The translations under genes were made by a program, and so were the position numbers. 45,110 bases of DNA from NCBI GenBank assembly GCA_937907425.1, contig CALCIE010000041.1:1-45110 (forward strand), given 5' to 3'. This document shows, one piece after another, positions 39,187 to 45,110 of this stretch; position 1 is the stretch's first letter; every line of letters begins with the position of its first letter. The stretch comes from ZC4RG42 sp003242425 (GTDB taxonomy: Bacteria > Pseudomonadota > Gammaproteobacteria > Burkholderiales > SG8-39). A model generated the notes under the pieces. That model did not search any database. It worked only from the letters and a program-made list of their open reading frames with translations, and was not told where the DNA came from.

Positions 39187-41817
39187 ATGGCTATTGCGGG
39201 GACGAGGCAAGTGGCGAAAGAGCGGTCCTTGAAATCGGAAGGGCTGGTGGTTCTGACGCTGTTCCTCGTCTATGCCGCGCTGGCCCATTTCAGTCATCAG
39301 TTCGTGTCCGGTCCCGACACACCATCGCCGGTCTGGCTGCCGGCCGGCGCCGCGGTGGCCGCGCTGCTGCTCAGCCCCAGGCACCGCTGGCCATGGCTGC
39401 TGGCGGCCGTGTTTCTGGCGCAGCTGCTGATCGATTGGCTCAACGGCGCCGACCGGCCTGGGCTGATGTTCGGCTTCGCCTTGTCCGGCGTCGTCGAGCC
39501 GCTGGTGGCCGCGGCGCTGGTGCGCCGCGTGCTCGGAACCCAGCCGGTGAACCTGGCGCTGGTCTGGCATGTGGTGGTGTACAACGCCTTGGGCGGCATC
39601 GTCGCCGCCGGCGTGGGCGCGGTGATCGGCGTGCTGGTCAGCCACCCCACGTCGCCGAACTTCGCCGCCGCGGTGTTGGAGTGGTGGCTGGCGGACTTCG
39701 TCGGCATCGCGGCGGTGGGCGGTGCCATCCTGCTGTGGCAGCAGCGGCGCAGCATCCGCCTGGAGCGGTCGTGCTGGTCGCTGGAGGGACTGGCGCTGAT
39801 CGCGGCGCTGGTCCTGAAAATGGTTCTGCTCGCCACCGCGGTCAGCTCCAGTTACTACTACCTGGCGTTTCCGCTGTTGTACTGGGTGGCGATGCGCTTC
39901 GGGCCGGTGGTCACTGGCCTGGCGGCGCTCTATCTCACCTTCGACGCGCTGTTCTTGAATCTGCTCGGCATGGGGCCGTACGTCATGTCCGGCGTATTCG
40001 AGCTGCAGTCGTTCCTCGCCGTGCTGGTGCCGTCGGCCTATCTGGTGGCGGCGAGCCACTTCGAGCGCTGGCGCCAAGATTCCGCCCTGCGCGACAGCGA
40101 GCAGCGCTACCGGGCGTTCTTCGCCACCAGCAGCGAGGGGATTTGGCAGCTCGACGTCAAGCCGCCCATGCCCATCGATCTGCCGCCGGAGGAGCAGGTG
40201 CGTTATCTGATGCGCCACGCCCTGCTGGTCGAGGCCAACGACGTGGCGCTGCGGATCAGGGGCTATACCAGCGTCGAGCAGGTGCGCGGGCGCAGCGTCG
40301 GCGAGCTGCTGTCGAGCGATCTGATGGCCGAGCTGCTGGAGTCGTTCGTCCGCAACGGCTACTCCAGCAACGCCCTGGACTACTACTGGGTCAGACCGGA
40401 CGGCACCGGCTGCTGGCTCAGCAGTAACGCGGTGGGCATGATCGAGCGCGGCCGTCTGGTCCGGATCTGGGGGACGCAGCGGGATGTCACCGATCGCTAC
40501 CGCCATCTCGAAGAACTTCGGCGCCAGGCCAACACCGATGCCCTCACCGGCTTGCCCAACCGCGCCTGCCTGAGTCGGGCGTTGGCCGAGGCGGTGGCGC
40601 AGGCCAACGCCTCGGCGGGTGGTGGCGCGTTGCTGTTGATGGACCTCAATCGCTTCAAGGAGATCAACGATACCTTGGGACACGAGGCCGGCGACGAGCT
40701 GCTGCGGCAGGTCGGCGAGCGCGTGCGCGGCGTGCGGCGCGAGGGGGCCATGGTGGCGCGCATGGGCGGCGACGAGTTCGCGTTGCTGCTGCCGCGCGTG
40801 AAGAGTCCGCAGCAGGCGCGCGAGGCCGGGCGCGAGCTGCTGCGGGTGCTGCAGGAGCCGTTCGCGTTGCAAGGGTTGTCGGTGGAGCTGGCCGGCTCGG
40901 CCGGACTGGCCTTGTTCCCCGAGCACGGCACCGATGCCGTCACCTTGCTGCGCCGCGCCGAGGTGGCGATGTACCAAGCCAAGGACCGCGCCAGCGGCCT
41001 GGCGATCTACCGGCGCGAGCACGATCCCCACTCGCCGCAGCGCTTGGCGGCGATGACCGAGCTGGGCGCCGCGTTGCGCAGCGACGGCCTGGAGCTGTAC
41101 TTCCAGCCCAAGGTGGATGTCGCCAGCCGCGAGCCGGCCGGGCTGGAGGTGCTGGTGCGCTGGCGCCACCCCGAGCTCGGGTTGCTGCCGCCCAGCCAGT
41201 TCGTGCCGATCATCGAGGTCAGTTCGCTGGTGGGGCCGTTCACCGAGTGGGTGCTCGACCGGACGCTGCGGCAGATGGCGCGTTGGTTGGAGAACGGCAT
41301 CGACATCAAGTGCGCGGTCAACGTGTCGGTGCGCAATCTGCTCGACGAAAGCTTTCCGGCCACGGTGCTGCGGCTGCTGGAGCAGCACCGGGTGTCCGCC
41401 GACCGGCTGGAGCTGGAGATCACCGAGACCGCGGTGATGATGGATCCGGAGCATTCGCAGCGGGTGCTGTCGCGTTTGCGCGAGTTGGGGCTGCGCCTGT
41501 CGATCGACGATTTTGGCACCGGCCACGCCTCGCTGGCCTATCTCAAGCGGCTGCCGATCGGCGCGGTCAAGATCGACCGCAGCTTCGTCAACGCCATGGC
41601 CAGCAATGACCAGGACCGCATCATCGTCAGCTCCACCATCCATATGGCGCACGAGCTCGGCCTGCAGGTGGTGGCGGAGGGGGTGGAGGACGGCGCCACC
41701 CTGGACGTGCTGCATACCCTGGGCTGCAATCAGGCGCAGGGGTATCACATCAGCAAGCCCATGCCGGCCAAGGCGGCCACGAATTGGCTCCGCCGGCATG
41801 CGGCTTTCGCGGGGTGA
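39187..41817 (+). CDS. MASE1-PAS-GGDEF-EAL cyclic-di-GMP enzyme
   Basis: Membrane-bound protein of 876 residues that can make and degrade cyclic di-GMP. N-terminal MASE1-type membrane sensor (about 15-290, multiple helices), a PAS-like segment (about 300-440), and a GGDEF domain with LTGLPNRACL and an intact GGDEF at 527-531; the product-inhibition site RxxD is replaced by REGA. The EAL domain has AGLEVLVRW (Glu654; EVL in place of EAL), NVSVRNLL, ELEITET, DDFGTGHAS, KIDRSF and EGVED, so phosphodiesterase activity looks intact. The ATG at 39187 was preferred to an upstream TTG that adds a basic, non-conserved stretch. Confidence 0.9.
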   Translation: MAIAGTRQVAKERSLKSEGLVVLTLFLVYAALAHFSHQFVSGPDTPSPVWLPAGAAVAALLLSPRHRWPWLLAAVFLAQLLIDWLNGADRPGLMFGFALSGVVEPLVAAALVRRVLGTQPVNLALVWHVVVYNALGGIVAAGVGAVIGVLVSHPTSPNFAAAVLEWWLADFVGIAAVGGAILLWQQRRSIRLERSCWSLEGLALIAALVLKMVLLATAVSSSYYYLAFPLLYWVAMRFGPVVTGLAALYLTFDALFLNLLGMGPYVMSGVFELQSFLAVLVPSAYLVAASHFERWRQDSALRDSEQRYRAFFATSSEGIWQLDVKPPMPIDLPPEEQVRYLMRHALLVEANDVALRIRGYTSVEQVRGRSVGELLSSDLMAELLESFVRNGYSSNALDYYWVRPDGTGCWLSSNAVGMIERGRLVRIWGTQRDVTDRYRHLEELRRQANTDALTGLPNRACLSRALAEAVAQANASAGGGALLLMDLNRFKEINDTLGHEAGDELLRQVGERVRGVRREGAMVARMGGDEFALLLPRVKSPQQAREAGRELLRVLQEPFALQGLSVELAGSAGLALFPEHGTDAVTLLRRAEVAMYQAKDRASGLAIYRREHDPHSPQRLAAMTELGAALRSDGLELYFQPKVDVASREPAGLEVLVRWRHPELGLLPPSQFVPIIEVSSLVGPFTEWVLDRTLRQMARWLENGIDIKCAVNVSVRNLLDESFPATVLRLLEQHRVSADRLELEITETAVMMDPEHSQRVLSRLRELGLRLSIDDFGTGHASLAYLKRLPIGAVKIDRSFVNAMASNDQDRIIVSSTIHMAHELGLQVVAEGVEDGATLDVLHTLGCNQAQGYHISKPMPAKAATNWLRRHAAFAG

Positions 41818-41940
41818 GCCATCGTCGCGACCAGGGCTTTAACCACGCAATTGACAGGGAAATTGACTCCGGTCAACAAGCGCCGGCTGCGAACGCGGCA
41901 TGGTGCGGTCGATAAGTACAACGAAAAGAGGCCGCTCGTC

Positions 41941-42117
41941 ATGCAAGACTTGATCGCTTTGGTCAGCAACCGTCCCGATTTCTGGTTGAGCCTGATCGTC
42001 ATCCTGGCCATGCTGGGTATGGCCGTGTACTTCGTGCGGTTCGTGATTCGCAATGTGCGCAACGACACGGCCCATCCGGCCCCGCCGCGGGAGCGGCCTC
42101 GGCAGGACGCTCACTGA
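41941..42117 (+). CDS. Small DUF3149-like membrane protein
   Basis: A 58-residue protein with one membrane helix (FWLSLIVILAMLGMAVYFVRF, about residues 13-33, shown here in part) followed by basic and Pro-rich residues. The spacing and GMAVYFVRF motif resemble the DUF3149 family of tiny proteobacterial membrane proteins of unknown function. The ATG at 41941 gives the family-like length; a longer start at 41851 would add a charged non-hydrophobic extension. It ends 7 bases into the convergent amidotransferase gene. Confidence 0.6.
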   Translation: MQDLIALVSNRPDFWLSLIVILAMLGMAVYFVRFVIRNVRNDTAHPAPPRERPRQDAH

Positions 42118-42911
42118 CGCGCGCTGCGCTGGCTGGCCTCGCGGACCAGGGCGCGGAACAGGTTCTGCTGGTCCGGGCGCTGGGGCAGATACTCGGGGTG
42201 CCACTGCACGCCGATGGCGAACGGTAGCAGGTCGTGCTCGACGGCCTGCACCACGCCCGTAGTTTCCCGGGCCACCACCCGCAGGTCCGGCGCGAGCTGG
42301 CGGATGGCCTGCTTGTGCAGTGAGTTCACCCGGCAGGCGGTGCTGCCGAGAATGCGGCTGAGCCGGCTGCCGGGTTCGATCACGATGGCCTTGTGCGGCC
42401 ATACGGTGTGAACCTGCGGCGTCTCCACGTAGAACGCGGTCAGATCCTGATACAGCGAACCGCCGCAACAGACGTTGAGCAGCTGCGCGCCGCGGCAGAT
42501 GCCCAGTACCGGCAGGCCGCGGGCCAGCGCGGCCCGCAGGAGCGCCGTTTCCAGGGCGTCGCGGGCGCTGTCGCCGCCGGGACGGTGGGTCATGGTGCTC
42601 AAGGCCCGCCGCAGTAGGTAGATCAGCGGAAACAGCACCAGCGACAGCAGCCGCCGCGCCAGCATCCGCTCCGGGCTCTGCAGCTCTTGCAGGGTGCTGC
42701 TTTCCTGGCCGCCGTACAAGGTCGGGTCGATGTCGGCGCCGCCGCCGATGATCAGGCCGTCGAGCTGCTCCGGCCGGCAGGGCCGGCTGGGCGTGATGCG
42801 GATCGCCCTGCCGCCGGCGCGGCGCACCGCCAGCCAAGTGAACCACCAGGCGGCCAGCCCTCCCCGGTCTGGGCCGGTGACGCCGATCAGCGGGCGCCTC
42901 GTTCCAGCCAT
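42111..42911 (-). CDS. Class I glutamine amidotransferase-like protein (peptidase C26, PuuD family)
   Basis: A 266-residue protein with the class I amidotransferase triad: nucleophile Cys139 in LGICRGAQLLN, His238 and Glu240 in GVQWHPEY. The beginning RRPLIGVTGP and LIIGGGADIDPTLYGG match gamma-glutamyl-GABA hydrolase-type (PuuD) members. Unusually, residues about 71-115 hold an insertion with the hydrophobic stretch LLSLVLFPLIYLL (88-100) flanked by arginines, a possible membrane-associating helix. It overlaps the amidoligase gene by 25 bases, so the two probably act together. The substrate is unknown, and the family can hydrolyse gamma-glutamyl bonds. Confidence 0.88.
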   Translation of the reverse strand: MAGTRRPLIGVTGPDRGGLAAWWFTWLAVRRAGGRAIRITPSRPCRPEQLDGLIIGGGADIDPTLYGGQESSTLQELQSPERMLARRLLSLVLFPLIYLLRRALSTMTHRPGGDSARDALETALLRAALARGLPVLGICRGAQLLNVCCGGSLYQDLTAFYVETPQVHTVWPHKAIVIEPGSRLSRILGSTACRVNSLHKQAIRQLAPDLRVVARETTGVVQAVEHDLLPFAIGVQWHPEYLPQRPDQQNLFRALVREASQRSARQ

Positions 42912-43897
42912 GTGTCGGCGACGCGGTTGGCCCAGCCTTCATCATAGCCCAGCGTCCACTGACTGCGGTGCCGCTGGAAATCCTCGCTCATCGCTGCGAG
43001 CTTGTCCGGAGCCTGAGCCAGGTCGTCCACGGCTACCCAGCCGGCCCACTCTTGCGCAATGGTCCAGTCCGGATCGTCGATCAGGCAATTCGGCAGGCGG
43101 TAGTGAAAGGTCGGGCGTGGTTTGTTCTTGACCTTATGCTCCCCCAGATCGCGGCAAACCCGTTCGCCGGCGATGTGAGCGAGCAGCGGTAGCATGTCCA
43201 GCGGCCGGTTGCGGGTGGGGTTGTAATCGACGTAGTCGTCGATCAGCTGCTCGATGCTCGGCCGATAGCCGGGGTCCAGCACGCGGCGCACGTAGGCTTG
43301 CGGGAAATCGTTGACGAACGGCGACAGGCGCCGGGCGATCGCTACCTGGCTGCGCTGCTGTAGCCAGTCCACCAGCAGCAAGAAGGCGCGCAGGTAGGCG
43401 AGCAACGTGTCGGCGTCGAAGGCCGGCGCCTCCGGGTTGAACTGCAGGCTGAAGGCGTAGCGCAGCGAGGCCTTGGTGCCCAAGGCATGCGCCTGTTGCA
43501 GCCGCTCCCGCAGCCGCTCGGTCCGCCAAGCCTCGGTCATGGGCAGCGGCGGCGAGCCGATCTCGTGCGGCACCAGAGTGGAAGCGACCCGCGCCAGCAG
43601 GTCCTCCGCCTGCGCCAGCGACTCGTCGCTCAGATCTACCCCCATGAAATCGAGGAACTTCAGATAGCTGCGCTCCTTGAGCAGCAGCAGGTCGATCTCG
43701 ACGTCGAAATCGCCCCAGGCCGTGCCGACTACCCGCTTTTCGAATCGGCTCAACTCGCTCACCGAACCGCCGTAGAGCTCCACGATAATCGCGCAGATCT
43801 GGTCGATATCGACTCCGGCGAACTCCAGCTCTATCCCGACACGGCGAATATCGCCGCGGGCGTTGTGCAATCGCCGTGGTAACGGAAATTCGCTCAT
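42887..43897 (-). CDS. Amidoligase family protein (COOH-NH2 ligase)
   Basis: A 336-residue protein of the amidoligase family (Amidoligase_2, PF12224 type), which shares the glutamine-synthetase/GCS fold and is predicted to form amide bonds with ATP. Acidic metal-site residues appear in GIELEF (Glu23, Glu25) and DFDVEID (Asp65, Glu67, Asp69), then FSLQFNPE (152-156) and NPTRNRPLDM (226-235). No member I know has a fully worked-out substrate. The start ATG has AGGAGA just ahead. The stop overlaps the amidotransferase start by 25 bases. A 5' leader with nested inverted repeats precedes it (43948-44001). Confidence 0.85.
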   Translation of the reverse strand: MSEFPLPRRLHNARGDIRRVGIELEFAGVDIDQICAIIVELYGGSVSELSRFEKRVVGTAWGDFDVEIDLLLLKERSYLKFLDFMGVDLSDESLAQAEDLLARVASTLVPHEIGSPPLPMTEAWRTERLRERLQQAHALGTKASLRYAFSLQFNPEAPAFDADTLLAYLRAFLLLVDWLQQRSQVAIARRLSPFVNDFPQAYVRRVLDPGYRPSIEQLIDDYVDYNPTRNRPLDMLPLLAHIAGERVCRDLGEHKVKNKPRPTFHYRLPNCLIDDPDWTIAQEWAGWVAVDDLAQAPDKLAAMSEDFQRHRSQWTLGYDEGWANRVADTWLERGAR

Positions 43898-43947
43898 GAA
43901 GTCTCCTGAAGCTCGGTAACTCGGCTGTCGTTAAATGGCGACGCTGC

Positions 43948-44001
43948 TGCGAATTGCGGGCGCTCGGCGGAGCGCCGGGAAGGCTCTTTGCTGAATTCGC
44001 A
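43948..44001. repeat. Nested inverted repeats in the amidoligase leader
   Basis: An outer 8-bp perfect repeat, TGCGAATT (43948-43955) with AATTCGCA (43994-44001), encloses a 7-bp perfect hairpin, GGCGCTC (43959-43965) and GAGCGCC (43970-43976) with GGCG loop. The block lies 51-104 bases upstream of the minus-strand amidoligase start. It may be a structured leader or an operator. Confidence 0.55.
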
Positions 44002-44048
44002 ACGTATTGAGAAAAAAGGTTTTTGGTGCATGCGCAGAGATCTTCGGC

Positions 44049-44090
44049 GCAATCGCCGCCGGGGCGGACGTTTTCGGGGACGGCGATCGC
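44049..44090. repeat. Imperfect 10-bp inverted repeat
   Basis: GCAATCGCCG (44049-44058) pairs with CGGCGATCGC (44081-44090) with one mismatch across a 22-base loop. It lies between the divergent amidoligase and lipoprotein genes. Confidence 0.4.
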
Positions 44091-44223
44091 TGCGTGTTGA
44101 ATGGTGTCGTCACGACCCCAGATAAAGCCGCGTTCGAGACGGGCCCGTGCGGCAACTCCCTGGGACGGATCCGAGGGACATTGCGCGGGATGGGCGCCCA
44201 CAACGTAACGGAGGCACATTCGC

Positions 44224-44424
44224 ATGCGTAAATTGCTCGCCATTTTGGCTCTGGCGCTTCCTTTGACCCTGGTCGGCTGCGAGCAGCAGGGAGGCGGTAC
44301 CGGTGGCGGTCCGGCCGGCGGGAGCGGGCAGGGTGAGGAGACTAGTCCTTCCGGTCAGCCGGGCGGCTTGGGCGGCGGCGACGCGGGTACCGGTGGCACC
44401 GGCTCTGGCGCGAGCGGCGGCTGA
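44224..44424 (+). CDS. Small Gly-rich lipoprotein
   Basis: A 66-residue product with a lipoprotein signal peptide (MRKLLAILALALPLTLVGC, lipobox LVGC, lipidation at Cys19). The mature part is low-complexity Gly/Ser/Thr/Pro, nearly all GG-rich repeats with no folded-domain signature. GGAGG lies 11 bases upstream of the start. I recognise no family. Such Gly-rich tails can be flexible surface linkers; that is inference. Confidence 0.65.
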   Translation: MRKLLAILALALPLTLVGCEQQGGGTGGGPAGGSGQGEETSPSGQPGGLGGGDAGTGGTGSGASGG

Positions 44425-44488
44425 CCTTCAATCGAAAGAAGTGGGGCGCGGCGGCGTTTCGCCGCCCCCGAGCGCGGAGAGTGCCGTT

Positions 44489-44632
44489 ATGGCCAAGTGG
44501 TTGCTAGTTGCGTTGCTGGTCTGCCCGCTGGTCGGTTGCGACCAGGATGGTCCCATGGAGAACGCAGGAGAGAAGGTGGACCGGGCGGTAGACGACGCCG
44601 GCGACGCCATCGAGCGGAACACCGACCGCTAG
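44489..44632 (+). CDS. Tiny lipoprotein with amphipathic helix
   Basis: A 47-residue product beginning MAKWLLVALLVCPLVGC, a lipoprotein signal with lipobox LVGC (Cys17). The mature ~30 residues (DQDGPMENAGEKVDRAVDD and following) alternate charged and Ala residues, predicting one amphipathic helix, as in entericidin-like and similar stress-associated lipoproteins. An in-frame reading from 44303 overlaps the preceding gene and is not favoured. It is 64 bases after the Gly-rich lipoprotein, probably on the same message. Confidence 0.65.
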   Translation: MAKWLLVALLVCPLVGCDQDGPMENAGEKVDRAVDDAGDAIERNTDR

Positions 44633-44684
44633 CGGGCGGCCTCCCTTGAAAGAGCGGAGCGGTATCCCTACTACGATCCAAACA

Positions 44685-44863
44685 GGGCACGGGGCCCGAG
44701 CGGACTTGAAATCGGGGGCCGTGTCTCCAGATGGAACTTTGTGGCGGCAAGAGAGTCATAGCTAACAGAGAGACCGCGACGAGCGGTCGGCTTCGAGACG
44801 AAGCCTACGGTTATTGACCGGTCCGACCCATCCCCCCCCCCCAATTGTCGGGCCGGTTTTTTT
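44685..44863 (+). ncRNA. Candidate structured small RNA or leader ending in a terminator
   Basis: Four stems occur in a row on the plus strand. Hairpin 1 (44686-44692 with 44719-44725, plus inner CCCGA/TCGGG 44695-44699 with 44712-44716). Hairpin 2 (GACCGC 44772-44777 with GCGGTC 44783-44788). Hairpin 3 (GGCTTCG 44789-44795 with CGAAGCC 44799-44805), directly abutting hairpin 2. Then terminator 44817-44863. A TTGAAA at 44646 could be a -35 element but the -10 is weak. I match it to no RNA family I know. Confidence 0.45.
44817..44863 (+). terminator. Rho-independent terminator with poly-C loop
   Basis: ACCGGTCCGAC (44817-44827) and GTCGGGCCGGT (44847-44857) form an 11-bp stem with one wobble pair, followed by a run of seven T (44857-44863). 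The loop contains eleven consecutive C (44832-44842), an unusual homopolymer that is also prone to sequencing or replication slippage. Confidence 0.88.
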
Positions 44864-44870
44864 ATTCAGG

Positions 44871-44900
44871 ATGCCGAAGCGTAGAGCGCTTCGGCATTTT
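44871..44900 (+). terminator. Second terminator-like hairpin
   Basis: ATGCCGAAGCG (44871-44881) and CGCTTCGGCAT (44887-44897) form a perfect 11-bp stem with loop TAGAG, followed by TTT then CTT. It lies 7 bases after the first terminator and may back it up. Confidence 0.7.
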
Positions 44901-45110
44901 CTTATGTCTCCAGGCTATTTGCGCCGTCTTGCTAGACGGGTAACCTAGGTAGGACGTTCGATCCGCGTCCGCGCCGCTTCCGGCTGCGGCGGTGGCTCGC
45001 CAAACTTTTGTTTTTAATAAAATAAGATGCTAATGGTCGCGTGCCGCGCGCGCGGCTTCACGGTTTCCGCCATCGGTGCAGAGTCTCTAAGAAAGCCTTG
45101 CAGTCGGCTC

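Larger units (their letters stand above)
43898..44223. other. Divergent intergenic region between amidoligase and Gly-rich lipoprotein
   Basis: This 326-base interval has no convincing gene. It contains nested inverted repeats (43948-44001) on the amidoligase side, an imperfect 10-bp inverted repeat (44049-44058 with 44081-44090), and a GGAGG ribosome site near 44211 for the lipoprotein gene. No clear consensus promoter was found in either direction. Confidence 0.6.
44633..45110. other. Hairpin-rich intergenic end region
   Basis: No convincing gene in these 478 bases. Contents in order: a candidate structured RNA (44685-44863) ending in a terminator, a second perfect terminator-like hairpin (44871-44900), further small hairpins at 44924-44939 (CCGTCT-TGCT-AGACGG) and 44972-44991, then an AT-rich block (about 45001-45026) with TAAAAT at 45018. 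A 28-codon frame open to the edge starts at 45027 but has no ribosome site. Confidence 0.6.

Noticed and set aside
44701..44716. tRNA-Ser-like anticodon arm (CGGACTTGAAATCGG)
   Set aside because: No T-arm with GTTCGAATC, no matching acceptor stem and no CCA end were found nearby.
44772..44805. Guanidine-II (mini-ykkC) riboswitch
   Set aside because: The first hairpin loop contains ACGA, but the second hairpin has an AGA triloop and no guanidine-related gene follows.
45027..45110. Start of a coding region running off the window
   Set aside because: A 28-codon open frame is expected by chance at this GC content, and no ribosome-binding site precedes it.

Overview
The window is a GC-rich proteobacterial chromosome segment around the replication-initiation locus. 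Gene order (atp operon, parB-parA-rsmG-mnmG, mnmE-yidC-yidD-rnpA-rpmH, then divergent dnaA-dnaN-gyrB) and the later block smg-dprA-LysM / def-fmt-htpX-rsmB-DUF4390-ntrY-ntrX-trkA-trkH fit Betaproteobacteria or a deep-branching gammaproteobacterium. I cannot place it more precisely from sequence alone. No rRNA, tRNA, CRISPR array, insertion sequence or prophage was seen.

Layout. 1-3097 (minus): F1Fo ATP synthase genes atpI-B-E-F-H-A, with atpA cut by the window edge and a good promoter at 3127-3156. 3232-4468: a small accessory island (PIN-domain protein, His-rich exported protein, Cys-cluster protein) between the atp and par genes. 4472-12446 (minus): parB, parA, rsmG, mnmG, mnmE, yidC, yidD, rnpA, rpmH, many with overlapping ends. 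Two strong parS sites lie between mnmG and mnmE, with a third inside mnmG. 12447-14170: dnaA and its flanks, with a perfect DnaA box over the likely dnaA promoter and a phased TCCACA array before dnaN, so oriC is probably here. 14171-17733: dnaN and gyrB, with no recF between them.

17749-23263 (minus): a topoisomerase III-type enzyme, smg, dprA and a LysM protein. 23382-33937 (plus): def-fmt, htpX (own terminator), then rsmB, DUF4390, an NtrY-like kinase, a degenerate NtrX-like regulator and the potassium uptake genes trkA-trkH. 33938-38984 (minus): metH, ridA, a MOSC protein and a lipoprotein, apparently one operon.

39187-44632 is more accessory: a MASE1-PAS-GGDEF-EAL cyclic-di-GMP enzyme, a DUF3149-like membrane peptide, an overlapping amidoligase / glutamine-amidotransferase pair with an inverted-repeat leader, and two tiny lipoproteins. 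The last 478 bases have no convincing gene but carry a run of hairpins ending in a strong rho-independent terminator, a good candidate for an unannotated structured RNA.

The best candidates for something undescribed are the amidoligase/amidotransferase pair and the hairpin-rich RNA candidate at 44685-44863. Most of the rest is conserved housekeeping, notable for parS placement, the origin signals, the degenerate NtrX and a possibly leaderless rsmB.
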